Of a stretch of DNA of 51,804 nucleotides, positions 8,733 through 18,964 are shown one piece after another. The stretch's first letter is position 1; each line of letters starts with the position of its first letter. Source of the stretch: Sporichthyaceae bacterium. Lineage in GTDB: Bacteria; Actinomycetota; Actinomycetes; Sporichthyales; Sporichthyaceae. Made by a program: the position numbers and the translations under genes. The DNA lies in assembly GCA_036269075.1 (NCBI GenBank), contig DATASX010000032.1, positions 1 through 51,804 of the forward strand. Reading direction: 5' to 3'. The notes below the pieces were generated by a model. It had not been told where the DNA came from and ran no database searches. It worked only from the letters and a program-made list of their open reading frames with translations.

Positions 8733-11483
8733 ATGCTGTTCGGAAGGCACAACGAGAGCGCGACCCTAGACGGTCTGATCGCGGAGGCACGCGCCGGGCG
8801 CAGTCAGGTGCTCGTCGTGCGCGGCGAGGCCGGGATCGGCAAGACAGCGCTGCTCGACCAACTCGAGTCGCGCGCCGTCGGGTTCCGGATCGTGCGATCC
8901 TCCGGCGCCGAGGCCGAGATGGAGCTCGCCCATGCCGGACTCCATCAGATCTGCGGCCCCTTCCTCGACCGGCTCCACCGCCTGCCCGACCCGCAGCGGA
9001 TCGCGTTGAGCAAGGCGTTCGGGCTCGTCGGCGGGGAGGCGCCGGATCGCTTCCTGGTTGGGCTCGCGGTGCTGGACCTCCTGGCGGACCGCGCCGAGGA
9101 GCGGCCGCTGATCTGCCTCGTCGACGACGCGCAGTGGCTTGACCGGGCGTCCGCGCAGACACTTGCCTTCGTAGCACGCCGCCTCATGGCAGAGCGAGTC
9201 GTCCTCGTCCTGGCGATGCGGGAGCCCGGCGACGATCGCGACTTCCGCGGCCTACCCGAACTCACGGTCACTGGCCTGGGTGAAGTCGAGGCCGGGCGTC
9301 TGCTGGACTCGGTGGTCAAACGGCCGATGGATGCTCGCGTCCGCGACCGGATCATTGCCGAGACCCGCGGCAATCCACTTGCGCTGCTCGAATTGCCACG
9401 TGCCTGGACCGCCGCCGAGCTTGCGGATGGATTCGAGCGACCGGATCCGTTGGTCAGCCGCATCGAGCAGAGCTTCGTGCGGCGATTGTCGGCGCTGCCG
9501 GAGGACACGCGGCGTCTGCTCGTGGCTGCGGCTGCGGAACCACTCGGCGACGCAACTCTGCTGTGGCGCGCCGCCGCACTGCTGGGGCTCGGCCCGAACG
9601 CGGGCGACGCTGCCGAGGCGGCGGGGTTGATTCAGTTGGGCTCCCGCATTCGCTTCCGGCATCCGTTGGTCCGCGCGGCCGCCTATCGCCGCGCGTCCAC
9701 CGAGATACGACAGGCAGCACACCGTGCGCTGGCGGAGGCGACCGACGCGGACGTCGACCCCGACCGGCGTGCTTGGCACCGCGCGCACGCATCTCCGGTA
9801 CCCGACGAACAGATCGCGGCTGCGCTCGAATTGTCAGCGGCACGAGCGCAATCCCGCGGTGGCCTGCTGGCCGCCGCCGCTCTGTTGGAACGTGCAGCGA
9901 GTCTCACACCCGACTCCGACCGGCGAGCAGACCGCGAGCTCGCCGCAGCCTGGCGCAAGCGCGGTGGCGGCGCGCTCGATGCAGCTCTCGCGCTGCTGGC
10001 CGCGGTCGAAGCCGGCCCGGCCGACGAGTTGCGCACTGCCGAGGCGAAGCATCTGCGGGGACGAATCGCCTTCGACCAGCGCCGAGCCACCGAGGCCGTT
10101 CCCGTCCTGGTCGACGCCGCCCGACAACTCGAGCCGCTCGATCGCGAATTGGCCCAGGAGGCGTACCTCGACGCGCTCGGTGCCGCGGTTTTGTCGAGCA
10201 CGACGGACGACGCGGCCGGCGCCGTCGCGGCAGCCGCCCGGGCCGCGGCCACGATCCGTCCGGAGCCGCGGGTCACCGACCTGGTCCTCGACGCGTTGGC
10301 CACGCGATTCATCGACGGCCACGCCGCGGCTGTGCCATCCCTGACTCGAGCCTTGGACAGCGTTCGGAACATCGATCACCGCGGCGAGGACGTGAGCCGG
10401 TTGCTCTGGCTGGGCAGCGACCTGTTCACCGGGTACCTCGCCTCCGAGCTGTGGGACTTCGAAGCCGGGCGCTGCCTGGCACAGGCACAAGTTCAACGGG
10501 CTCGGGACGCCGGAGCGCTGGTGCAGTTGCAGTTCGCGGTCAACGCGCTCGCGGTCGTCGAGTTGCTGGCGGGACGGTTGACTGATGCCGCCGTACTGAT
10601 CGACGAGGACCGAATGGTCTCCGATATCACCGGCAATCGCCCGGTCGGCTACGCGGCGACGCTGCTTGCTGCCCTGCGCTGCACCGGCGATGGGGCCTCG
10701 CGGCTGATCGCCGCCGTTCGCGATGAGGCCCTGGCATTGGGCGAGGGGCGGATCGTCAACTTCGCCGGCTACGCCAGTGCGGTGCTGAACAACGGCCTCG
10801 GTCGGCACGACATCGCGGTGAAGGCCGCCCGCGAGGTCTTCGACCGTGATGCCGTGGGCGGCTACTCGATGATGGTGGTCTCCGAGCTTGCCGAGGCGGC
10901 CTCGCGGACCGGGGACACCGACCTGGTGACGGCCGCCTCGCAGCGGATGTCGGCGCGTTCCGCTGCCACGCCGACCGATTGGGCACTGGGTATGGCAGCC
11001 CGGCTCCGCGCGATCCAGGGCGGCCCAGACGTGGCCGCGTCGTTCCGCGAGTCGATCGAGCACCTGGACCGCGCGGGTCTGCGCACGGAGGTTTCCCGGG
11101 GTCGCCTCCTGTACGGCGAGTGGCTGCGCCGCACCGGTGAGCGGACCGAGGCACGTGAGCAGCTACGCGCCGCGCACGAGACGCTGCTGGCCATGGGGGC
11201 CACGGGCTTCGCCGAACGAGCCCGGCGGGAGCTCGTCGTGATGGGCGAGAAAACACTTCAGCGCAGCATCGAGACCACCGAGGAGCTGACTGTGCAGGAG
11301 TTCCACATCGCCCGCTTCGCCCGCGACGGCCTGTCCAATGCCGAAATCGGTACCCGTCTCTTCGTCAGCCCGCGGACCGTCGAATGGCATCTCGGGAAGG
11401 TCTTCGCCAAGCTCGGCATCTCCTCACGCAGACAGCTGCGGAACTCGGTGCTCGACTTCCCTCCCGATCAGCCACCCGACTGA
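8733..11483 (+). CDS. LAL-type LuxR family transcriptional regulator
   Basis: About 916 residues. An N-terminal AAA/STAND ATPase module begins FGRHNESATLDGL. Walker A is GEAGIGKTALL (31-41) and a Walker B-like LICLVDDAQW lies near 130. A long helical, TPR-like middle is followed by a C-terminal LuxR helix-turn-helix (ELTVQEFHIARFARDGLSNAEI, then VSPRTVEWHLGKVFAKLGI). The large ATP-binding LuxR regulators generally activate a nearby pathway in response to a ligand. The ATG at 8733 fits the family N-terminus and has AAGGACGG upstream; a GTG at 8673 is the alternative. It is divergent from the ABM/Ccr-like operon and convergent with the SDR at 11488, with 4 bp between the stops. Confidence 0.85.
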   Translation: MLFGRHNESATLDGLIAEARAGRSQVLVVRGEAGIGKTALLDQLESRAVGFRIVRSSGAEAEMELAHAGLHQICGPFLDRLHRLPDPQRIALSKAFGLVGGEAPDRFLVGLAVLDLLADRAEERPLICLVDDAQWLDRASAQTLAFVARRLMAERVVLVLAMREPGDDRDFRGLPELTVTGLGEVEAGRLLDSVVKRPMDARVRDRIIAETRGNPLALLELPRAWTAAELADGFERPDPLVSRIEQSFVRRLSALPEDTRRLLVAAAAEPLGDATLLWRAAALLGLGPNAGDAAEAAGLIQLGSRIRFRHPLVRAAAYRRASTEIRQAAHRALAEATDADVDPDRRAWHRAHASPVPDEQIAAALELSAARAQSRGGLLAAAALLERAASLTPDSDRRADRELAAAWRKRGGGALDAALALLAAVEAGPADELRTAEAKHLRGRIAFDQRRATEAVPVLVDAARQLEPLDRELAQEAYLDALGAAVLSSTTDDAAGAVAAAARAAATIRPEPRVTDLVLDALATRFIDGHAAAVPSLTRALDSVRNIDHRGEDVSRLLWLGSDLFTGYLASELWDFEAGRCLAQAQVQRARDAGALVQLQFAVNALAVVELLAGRLTDAAVLIDEDRMVSDITGNRPVGYAATLLAALRCTGDGASRLIAAVRDEALALGEGRIVNFAGYASAVLNNGLGRHDIAVKAAREVFDRDAVGGYSMMVVSELAEAASRTGDTDLVTAASQRMSARSAATPTDWALGMAARLRAIQGGPDVAASFRESIEHLDRAGLRTEVSRGRLLYGEWLRRTGERTEAREQLRAAHETLLAMGATGFAERARRELVVMGEKTLQRSIETTEELTVQEFHIARFARDGLSNAEIGTRLFVSPRTVEWHLGKVFAKLGISSRRQLRNSVLDFPPDQPPD

Positions 11484-11487
11484 CCCG

Positions 11488-12204
11488 TCAGCGGCCCGCG
11501 CTCTGCCCGCCGTCGACATGCAAGATCTCGCCAGTGACGAAGGGTGCGTCCTGCAGGTAGAGGACGCCGTCGACGATGTCGCTGATCATGCCCATGCGGC
11601 CGATCGGGTGCATCCCGGCCATGACCTCGAAATTCTCCGGCGAGTGCATCGGGGTCTGGATGATGCCGGGCGCGACGGCATTGACTCGCACGCCCCGTCT
11701 GGCGAACTCGATGGCCAGCGACTTGGTCGCCGACTGCAGACCGCCCTTGGTGAGCGAGGCCAGTACCGAGGGCACCATGCTGCTCGCGTTGTCGACCAGG
11801 CTGGTCGTCACCTGCACGACAAGGCCGCCGTCGCCCTGGCGCAGCATCTGCGCGATGGCCAGCTGAGTGGTGGTGAAGAAGCCGGTGAGATTGACTGCGA
11901 TCAGGGCCTGGTACTCCTCGGCCGTGTAGTCGGTGAACGGCTTGGCGATGAAGATCCCCGCGTTGTTGACGAGCGTGTCCACCCGGCCGAATTCCCGTAC
12001 GGCATTGTCGATCACGTTGCGCGCCGTGGCCGGGTCGGCGATGTCACCGGGCACGGCGAGGATGTCCGCGTCGCCGGATGCCTGGATCGAGCGGGAGTTG
12101 GCGACGACGGCCCAACCCCGTTTGCGGTAGGCCTCCACCAGCGCGGCGCCGATGCCCTGGGACGCGCCGGTGATGACGGCAACTCGTTGGTCGACGGTGG
12201 TCAT
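11488..12204 (-). CDS. SDR family protein lacking the catalytic tyrosine
   Basis: A 238-residue Rossmann protein. The cofactor loop GASQGIG is at 13-19, VNNAG at 79-83, and the dimer/substrate segment PGIIQTPMH plus a C-terminal VDGGQSAG are present. The active-site region reads VTTSL...SVLASLTKGG: Ser135 and Lys153 are in place, but the position four residues before the Lys, normally Tyr, is Ala149. It may therefore use a different proton donor or be a non-catalytic binder. The ATG overlaps the stop of the DUF4331 gene at 12201 (ATGA), so the two proteins are made together. Confidence 0.82.
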   Translation of the reverse strand: MTTVDQRVAVITGASQGIGAALVEAYRKRGWAVVANSRSIQASGDADILAVPGDIADPATARNVIDNAVREFGRVDTLVNNAGIFIAKPFTDYTAEEYQALIAVNLTGFFTTTQLAIAQMLRQGDGGLVVQVTTSLVDNASSMVPSVLASLTKGGLQSATKSLAIEFARRGVRVNAVAPGIIQTPMHSPENFEVMAGMHPIGRMGMISDIVDGVLYLQDAPFVTGEILHVDGGQSAGR

Positions 12205-13163
12205 GATGTGGTCTCCTGGTTCGGCACGCCGAGGAAGGGGAATTCCGCTCGCAGGTCCGCGTGCGGTTTGACGCCGCTGGAGCTGAATTTTCCGTTGGTC
12301 AGGTAGGCGGTTCGGGCCGCGAACACGTCGTCGGTGAGGACGCGCCCGTTGGGATAGCCGGCGGGCCGGCTGCGGTCGTAGCCGAGGATGTCCGGCAGCA
12401 GGGTCAGCGCTGCCGAGTACGCGGCGGATGTCTCGTAGCCGTGTTCCTGAAGCAGCTTGGACAACGGCTCGAGGTAGAGCTGAACGTCGTCGGCCGGGTG
12501 ACCGGCGTTGAAGTCGTTCTTCGCCTCGTCGGCGATGACGATCGGGTTCATCGACGGATGGCCGTCGCGCTCGACCTGCACGAGCTTGCCGTCGCGGCGC
12601 ACGCTTACCGTGGCCCAGAGCCCGATCACCGGGCCGGCACCCAGCATGTCGTTGGGGACCTCCAGGGCGATGCTCAGCACGTTCTTGCCCGCGAAGGTGT
12701 CGACACCGGTCCATTCGAAACCGTGGAGGAAGCCTTCGGCGTCGGCGAAGAACGGGTCGCTGCGCACTCCGAAGAACAACCGGCAACGGCTCGTCTCGAC
12801 CGGGTCCGCGTTCGCGTCGAGGCCGACCGGGGCGGCCGCGATGAGCACTGCACCAGTGGGCTCCGGTTCGCGGGCCTGGCTGCCGGTGGCGTAGTACGCG
12901 GTCGCGGTCTGCCTGCCGCCCTGTGGTTCGGAGAACACGAAGCTGAACGCCACATCGGCCTGCACGTCGGCGTCGTTGTCGATGTGGATGCGGTAGACCG
13001 CGTCCGGGTGGAACTCCGAGCCGGTCATGAACGGATTGGCGTCGAGGATGAGCACGGTCCGGTCCGGGTCGTCCGGCGCGGGAAACACGAACAGGTCGGT
13101 GAGGTCCAGACGCGCGTCGTCCTCGGGGAATTTCAGATTGGCGGCACTGAAGTGGTTCGACAT
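12201..13163 (-). CDS. DUF4331 family protein (second copy)
   Basis: A 320-residue protein with the DUF4331 pattern: MSNHFSAANLKFPEDDARLDLTDLFVF, then YRIHIDNDADVQADVAFSF, RSDPFFADAEGF and a late PDILGYDRSRPAGYPNGR. No signal peptide is seen. It diverges from the other copy (3166-4233) in length and sequence but shares the same blocks. It is followed by the Tyr-less SDR with a 4-bp overlap. It is divergent from the fused double MIase-like gene at 13313, and the 149 bp between them contain a perfect 28-bp palindrome. The function of the family is unknown. Confidence 0.85.
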   Translation of the reverse strand: MSNHFSAANLKFPEDDARLDLTDLFVFPAPDDPDRTVLILDANPFMTGSEFHPDAVYRIHIDNDADVQADVAFSFVFSEPQGGRQTATAYYATGSQAREPEPTGAVLIAAAPVGLDANADPVETSRCRLFFGVRSDPFFADAEGFLHGFEWTGVDTFAGKNVLSIALEVPNDMLGAGPVIGLWATVSVRRDGKLVQVERDGHPSMNPIVIADEAKNDFNAGHPADDVQLYLEPLSKLLQEHGYETSAAYSAALTLLPDILGYDRSRPAGYPNGRVLTDDVFAARTAYLTNGKFSSSGVKPHADLRAEFPFLGVPNQETTS

Positions 13164-13199
13164 GTGCCGCAGCCTCGTGCCCGCGGCTGCCCGGGCGCA

Positions 13200-13227
13200 C
13201 CCGGGGAATGCCCGGGCATTCCCCGGG
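13200..13227. promoter_or_regulatory. Perfect 28-bp palindrome between divergent genes
   Basis: CCCGGGGAATG (13200-13210), CCCGGG (13211-13216) and CATTCCCCGGG (13217-13227) form an exact self-complementary dyad. It lies 37 bp upstream of the DUF4331 start and 86 bp upstream of the MIase-like start. The position and symmetry suggest an operator for a dimeric or tetrameric regulator controlling both genes; a cruciform or RNA hairpin is the alternative. Confidence 0.6.
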
Positions 13228-13312
13228 CCTGGGCCGTACGGCGAACCGGGAAGTATCTGCCGTGGGGCCGGCGCCGTCGACCCGAGCAGCTGAATCGAGG
13301 GGGCACCCGGCG

Positions 13313-15937
<2,625 letters not shown>

Positions 15938-15952
<15 letters not shown>

Positions 15953-16891
15953 GTCGGGGCGCGCGGCGCGACGTTCGAGTGCGCGCAGTGTCTCGGCGTT
16001 GGCGTAGCCGACGCGGGCTGCTATCGCCTCACTGCTCAGGCCGGTCGTCCGGCGCAGATGGGCGGCCCGCTCGAGCCGGATCCGGTGCACGATGTCCAAC
16101 GGACTCATGCCGAGAACCTCGCGCGTGCGCCGTTCCAACGTGCGGCGACTGGTGCCGATCGCCCGTGTGGCCAGGCGGATGTCGAACGGCTTCTTCAGGT
16201 GGCGGCGCACGTAGCGTTCGAAGGCGAGCACTAGCGGATCCTCGTGCTGGAGATTGTCGTAGACGACGTAGGCAGACTGCGCGGGCCGTTCGTCGATGAG
16301 CAGCAGCCGGGCGACCTGGCCGGTGAGCTCCGGACTGATCGAACGCAGGATCGCCAACCCCAGATCGATGTGCGCGAAGGCGGCACCGGCGGTCAGCACC
16401 GGACCGTCGGCGACGACCATCCGCTCCAGGTCCAGTGACACACGCGGATAACGAGCACGAAAGGTCGGGGTGAGGAACCAGGTGGTCGTGGCCAACCGCC
16501 CGTCGAGGTGACCGGCCTCGGCGAGCGGGAACACCCCGGTGCAAGCGGCCGCCAACCGGGTGCGCTGGGAATCGAGGGAACGCAGGGCCCGGACCACCGC
16601 GCGGGTGTCCGGATGTTCCATGGCCTCCTCGGTGGCCGGCCCCGTGAAGGTGCCGAGGGTGGCCACCACCACGACGTCGAGATCCTCGAGTTCCCGAAGA
16701 CTGCGGGTGGTCGGGATGACCATGCCGCTGGAGGTGGTCACCCGCCGCCGGACCCCGGCGATCGACAGCTCGATCGGTGGGATGGCCGCGTCGACCGAGG
16801 CTCGCACGATCTCGGCGGTGCCGATGATGTCTACCAGCGACGCGACCGCGGAACCGAAACAACCGTCGACGGCGATCAATCCGATACGCAT
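15938..16891 (-). CDS. AraC-family regulator with DJ-1/PfpI-like ligand domain
   Basis: A 317-residue protein. The N-terminal GATase1/DJ-1-like domain (about 1-180) begins MRIGLIAVDGCFGSAVASLVDII and has AAACTGVFPLAEAGHL around the nucleophile-elbow Cys. The C-terminal AraC helix-turn-helix domain (about 220-317) contains RLATRAIGTSRRTLERRTREVLGMSPLDIVH. This is the GlxA/FtrA-like architecture. The ATG at 16891 matches the DJ-1 domain start. A copy of the shared bipartite element (16890-16927) overlaps this start codon, suggesting autorepression together with activation of the divergent acyl-CoA dehydrogenase gene. Two further copies at 1.4 and 8.5 kb would be its other targets. Confidence 0.85.
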
Positions 16892-16956
16892 GGCGCAAAC
16901 GCTAGCGAACCGGGCGCATACGCCACTAGTTCCGCATCGGCTGCGGCCACTAGCTT
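16890..16956 (+). promoter_or_regulatory. Shared AraC-type element, copy 3, with -10 TAGCTT
   Basis: ATGGCGCAAA (16890-16899) is followed by 13 bp, then GGCGCATACGCCACT (16913-16927), 23 bp, and TAGCTT (16951-16956). The repeats GGCGCAAA and GGCGCATA are 21 bp apart. The predicted start of transcription near 16963 leaves a 24-nt leader to the acyl-CoA dehydrogenase ATG. A second direct repeat, GCCACTAG, occurs at 16922-16929 and 16946-16953. The element occupies the 95-bp gap between the divergent AraC and dehydrogenase genes, which makes the adjacent regulator the prime candidate to bind it. Confidence 0.72.
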
Positions 16957-16986
16957 CGGGCGCAGGACGAGAAGGGACGGGCACTC

Positions 16987-18231
16987 ATGGCCATCGACTT
17001 CCGGCTCAGCCCGGAACAGCAGGCCCTGCAGGCGAATGCTCGCGAGTTCGCCCGGACCGTGCTGTCCGAGGTCCGTTCGGTCATCGACCCGCTGCCCAAA
17101 CCTGAGGACCGGTTCTTCGCCACCCAACCCATGTACGCCCAGCTGGCAAAGGCCGGTTTCGTGCACGCGATGTTCCCCGAGGAGTACGGCGGGGGAGGCA
17201 TGTCGACCCTGGATTTCGCCTTGGCCGCCGAGGAATTGACCGCCGTGGACATCAACGTGCCCACTACGCTGCTCGGCTGCGGCCTGGGCATGGAACCGAT
17301 CCTCAGCTTCGGCACCGATGACCAGAAACGCCGGTTCGTCTCGGGGCTGCTGGAGGACCCGGAACACAATCTGGCCTCGTTCGCCGCCACCGAGACCATC
17401 GGAGGGGCGAACTTCGACAACCCCGCTCCCGGCGCGGGCGTCCGCACCCTGGCACGCCGCGAGGGCGACGAGTGGGTGATCAACGGCAAGAAGCACTTCA
17501 CCAACAACGGCAGCGGATTCGACGGCACCGGCGCCTACCTCTACACCGTCGTGTGCCGCACCGACCCGGACAAACCCACCCCGGACTCACTCGCGGTCAT
17601 CGTCGTGCCCGGCGACGCGCCCGGCATCGAACTGGTCGGCTACCTGGACACCGTCGGGCACCGCGCGGTCGCCTCACCGATCGTCCACTTCAACGACGTC
17701 CACGTGCCGGCGGGCAACATCCTCGGCAAGCCCGGGGACGGCCCCATGATCTGCCGGCAGACGTTCTCCTGGACCGCGGCCATCATCGGCGCCGCCTGCG
17801 TCGGGGTCATGCGCGCCGCGTTCGATCTGGCCTTCGAGTTCGCCAGGACCGACAAGCGCGGCGGCGACGTGTTCGTGATCGAGCACCAGAACGCCGGCTA
17901 CATGCTGGCCGACCTGAAGATGCGCATCGAGGCCGCTCGATACCTGACTTGGAAGGCCTGCCACCAGTTCGACCTGGACCACTCCAGCGACGAACTGGCC
18001 ATCATGACCAAGATCTACAGCTCCGAACTGTGCGTCCAGGTCGTCTACGACGCGATGCGTCTGGTCGGGGTCAACAGCTACAGCGACCTGAGCCCGCTGT
18101 CCGGACTCATCCAGGACGCCTTGTGCTTCCCCCTCTACGACGGCGGCAACATGGGCGTCCGCCGCCGACAACTGCACCGCACCTTCATGACACCCGGCTA
18201 CGACTCCATGGCCTCGGCCGAAGCCCGATAG
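16987..18231 (+). CDS. Acyl-CoA dehydrogenase family protein
   Basis: A 414-residue flavoprotein. It has the N-terminal helical domain (MAIDFRLSPEQQALQANAREFAR), FPEEYGGGGMSTLDFALAAEEL, a middle beta domain with FAATETIGGANFDNP and WVINGKKHFTNNG, and a C-terminal helical domain. At the usual catalytic-base motif YEG, here LYDGGN, Glu is replaced by Asp385, so activity or substrate may differ from standard fatty acyl-CoA dehydrogenases. The ATG has a GAAGGGACGG site. The peroxiredoxin gene follows after 10 bp and is likely co-transcribed, possibly to remove H2O2 if the enzyme reacts with oxygen. Divergent from the AraC gene. Confidence 0.85.
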   Translation: MAIDFRLSPEQQALQANAREFARTVLSEVRSVIDPLPKPEDRFFATQPMYAQLAKAGFVHAMFPEEYGGGGMSTLDFALAAEELTAVDINVPTTLLGCGLGMEPILSFGTDDQKRRFVSGLLEDPEHNLASFAATETIGGANFDNPAPGAGVRTLARREGDEWVINGKKHFTNNGSGFDGTGAYLYTVVCRTDPDKPTPDSLAVIVVPGDAPGIELVGYLDTVGHRAVASPIVHFNDVHVPAGNILGKPGDGPMICRQTFSWTAAIIGAACVGVMRAAFDLAFEFARTDKRGGDVFVIEHQNAGYMLADLKMRIEAARYLTWKACHQFDLDHSSDELAIMTKIYSSELCVQVVYDAMRLVGVNSYSDLSPLSGLIQDALCFPLYDGGNMGVRRRQLHRTFMTPGYDSMASAEAR

Positions 18232-18241
18232 GGAGGCTCCG

Positions 18242-18907
18242 ATGACCACGACCGACCAGACCATCGCCGAACGGGTCGAGGCGTTCCACACCCAGGTCCC
18301 GGGCCTGTTCCCCGCCGACGTTTGGGAGGTGATCGTCCAGGAGCAGAACGCCCACCGCGCAAGTGCTCCCGGAGCGCTGCCCGCCATCGGATCGCCCATG
18401 CCGGACGCCAATCTGCTCGATGCCCACGGGCGAGCCACAACACTGAGCGCGACGCGCGCCGGCCGCACCGCCGTGATCGTGCTCTACCGCGGCGCGTGGT
18501 GTCCTTATTGCAACATCACCCTTCGGGCGTACCAGGACGCGCTGGCCTCGGAGCTGTCCTCCCGCGGCGGCGTCCTGATCGCGCTGAGTCCGCAGAAGCC
18601 GGACGAGGCGCTGTCGCTTCAGGAGAAGAACGAGTTGGCGTTCCCCGTGCTTTCCGATCCTGGCAACCAGATCGCGGTTGCGCTCGGGGTGCTCACCGCG
18701 TTCGGCGCGGCCGCCCAGGCAGCGGTCGCCGGAGTCGGGATCGACGTCGCCGCAGGCAACGCCGACGGCACGGCAGGCATCCCGATGCCGACGGTGGTCG
18801 TGGTGGACGCGGCGGGCGAGATCCGCTGGATCGACGTCCATCCGGACTACACCACCCGCACGGAGCCGGCCGAAATCCTCGAACACCTGGCCGGGCTTCC
18901 TCGCTGA
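18242..18907 (+). CDS. Peroxiredoxin-like protein (AhpC/TSA family)
   Basis: A 221-residue thioredoxin-fold protein. An N-terminal extension of about 50 residues precedes IGSPMPDANLLDAHGR. The active-site motif YRGAWCPYCN has Cys87 and Cys90, a CxxC arrangement. LSPQKPDEALSLQEKNELAFPVLSDPGN and IPMPTVVVVDAAGEIRW complete the fold. It probably reduces peroxides or organic hydroperoxides. The ribosome-binding site AGGGAGG lies in the 10-bp gap after the acyl-CoA dehydrogenase, so both genes form a small operon under the shared AraC-type element. It is convergent with the DUF2126 gene. Confidence 0.85.
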   Translation: MTTTDQTIAERVEAFHTQVPGLFPADVWEVIVQEQNAHRASAPGALPAIGSPMPDANLLDAHGRATTLSATRAGRTAVIVLYRGAWCPYCNITLRAYQDALASELSSRGGVLIALSPQKPDEALSLQEKNELAFPVLSDPGNQIAVALGVLTAFGAAAQAAVAGVGIDVAAGNADGTAGIPMPTVVVVDAAGEIRWIDVHPDYTTRTEPAEILEHLAGLPR

Positions 18908-18964
18908 AGCTTCGTACGACCCGACGCGGATGGGCCACGAAAGCTCCGGCCCGGTGACGGTGCC

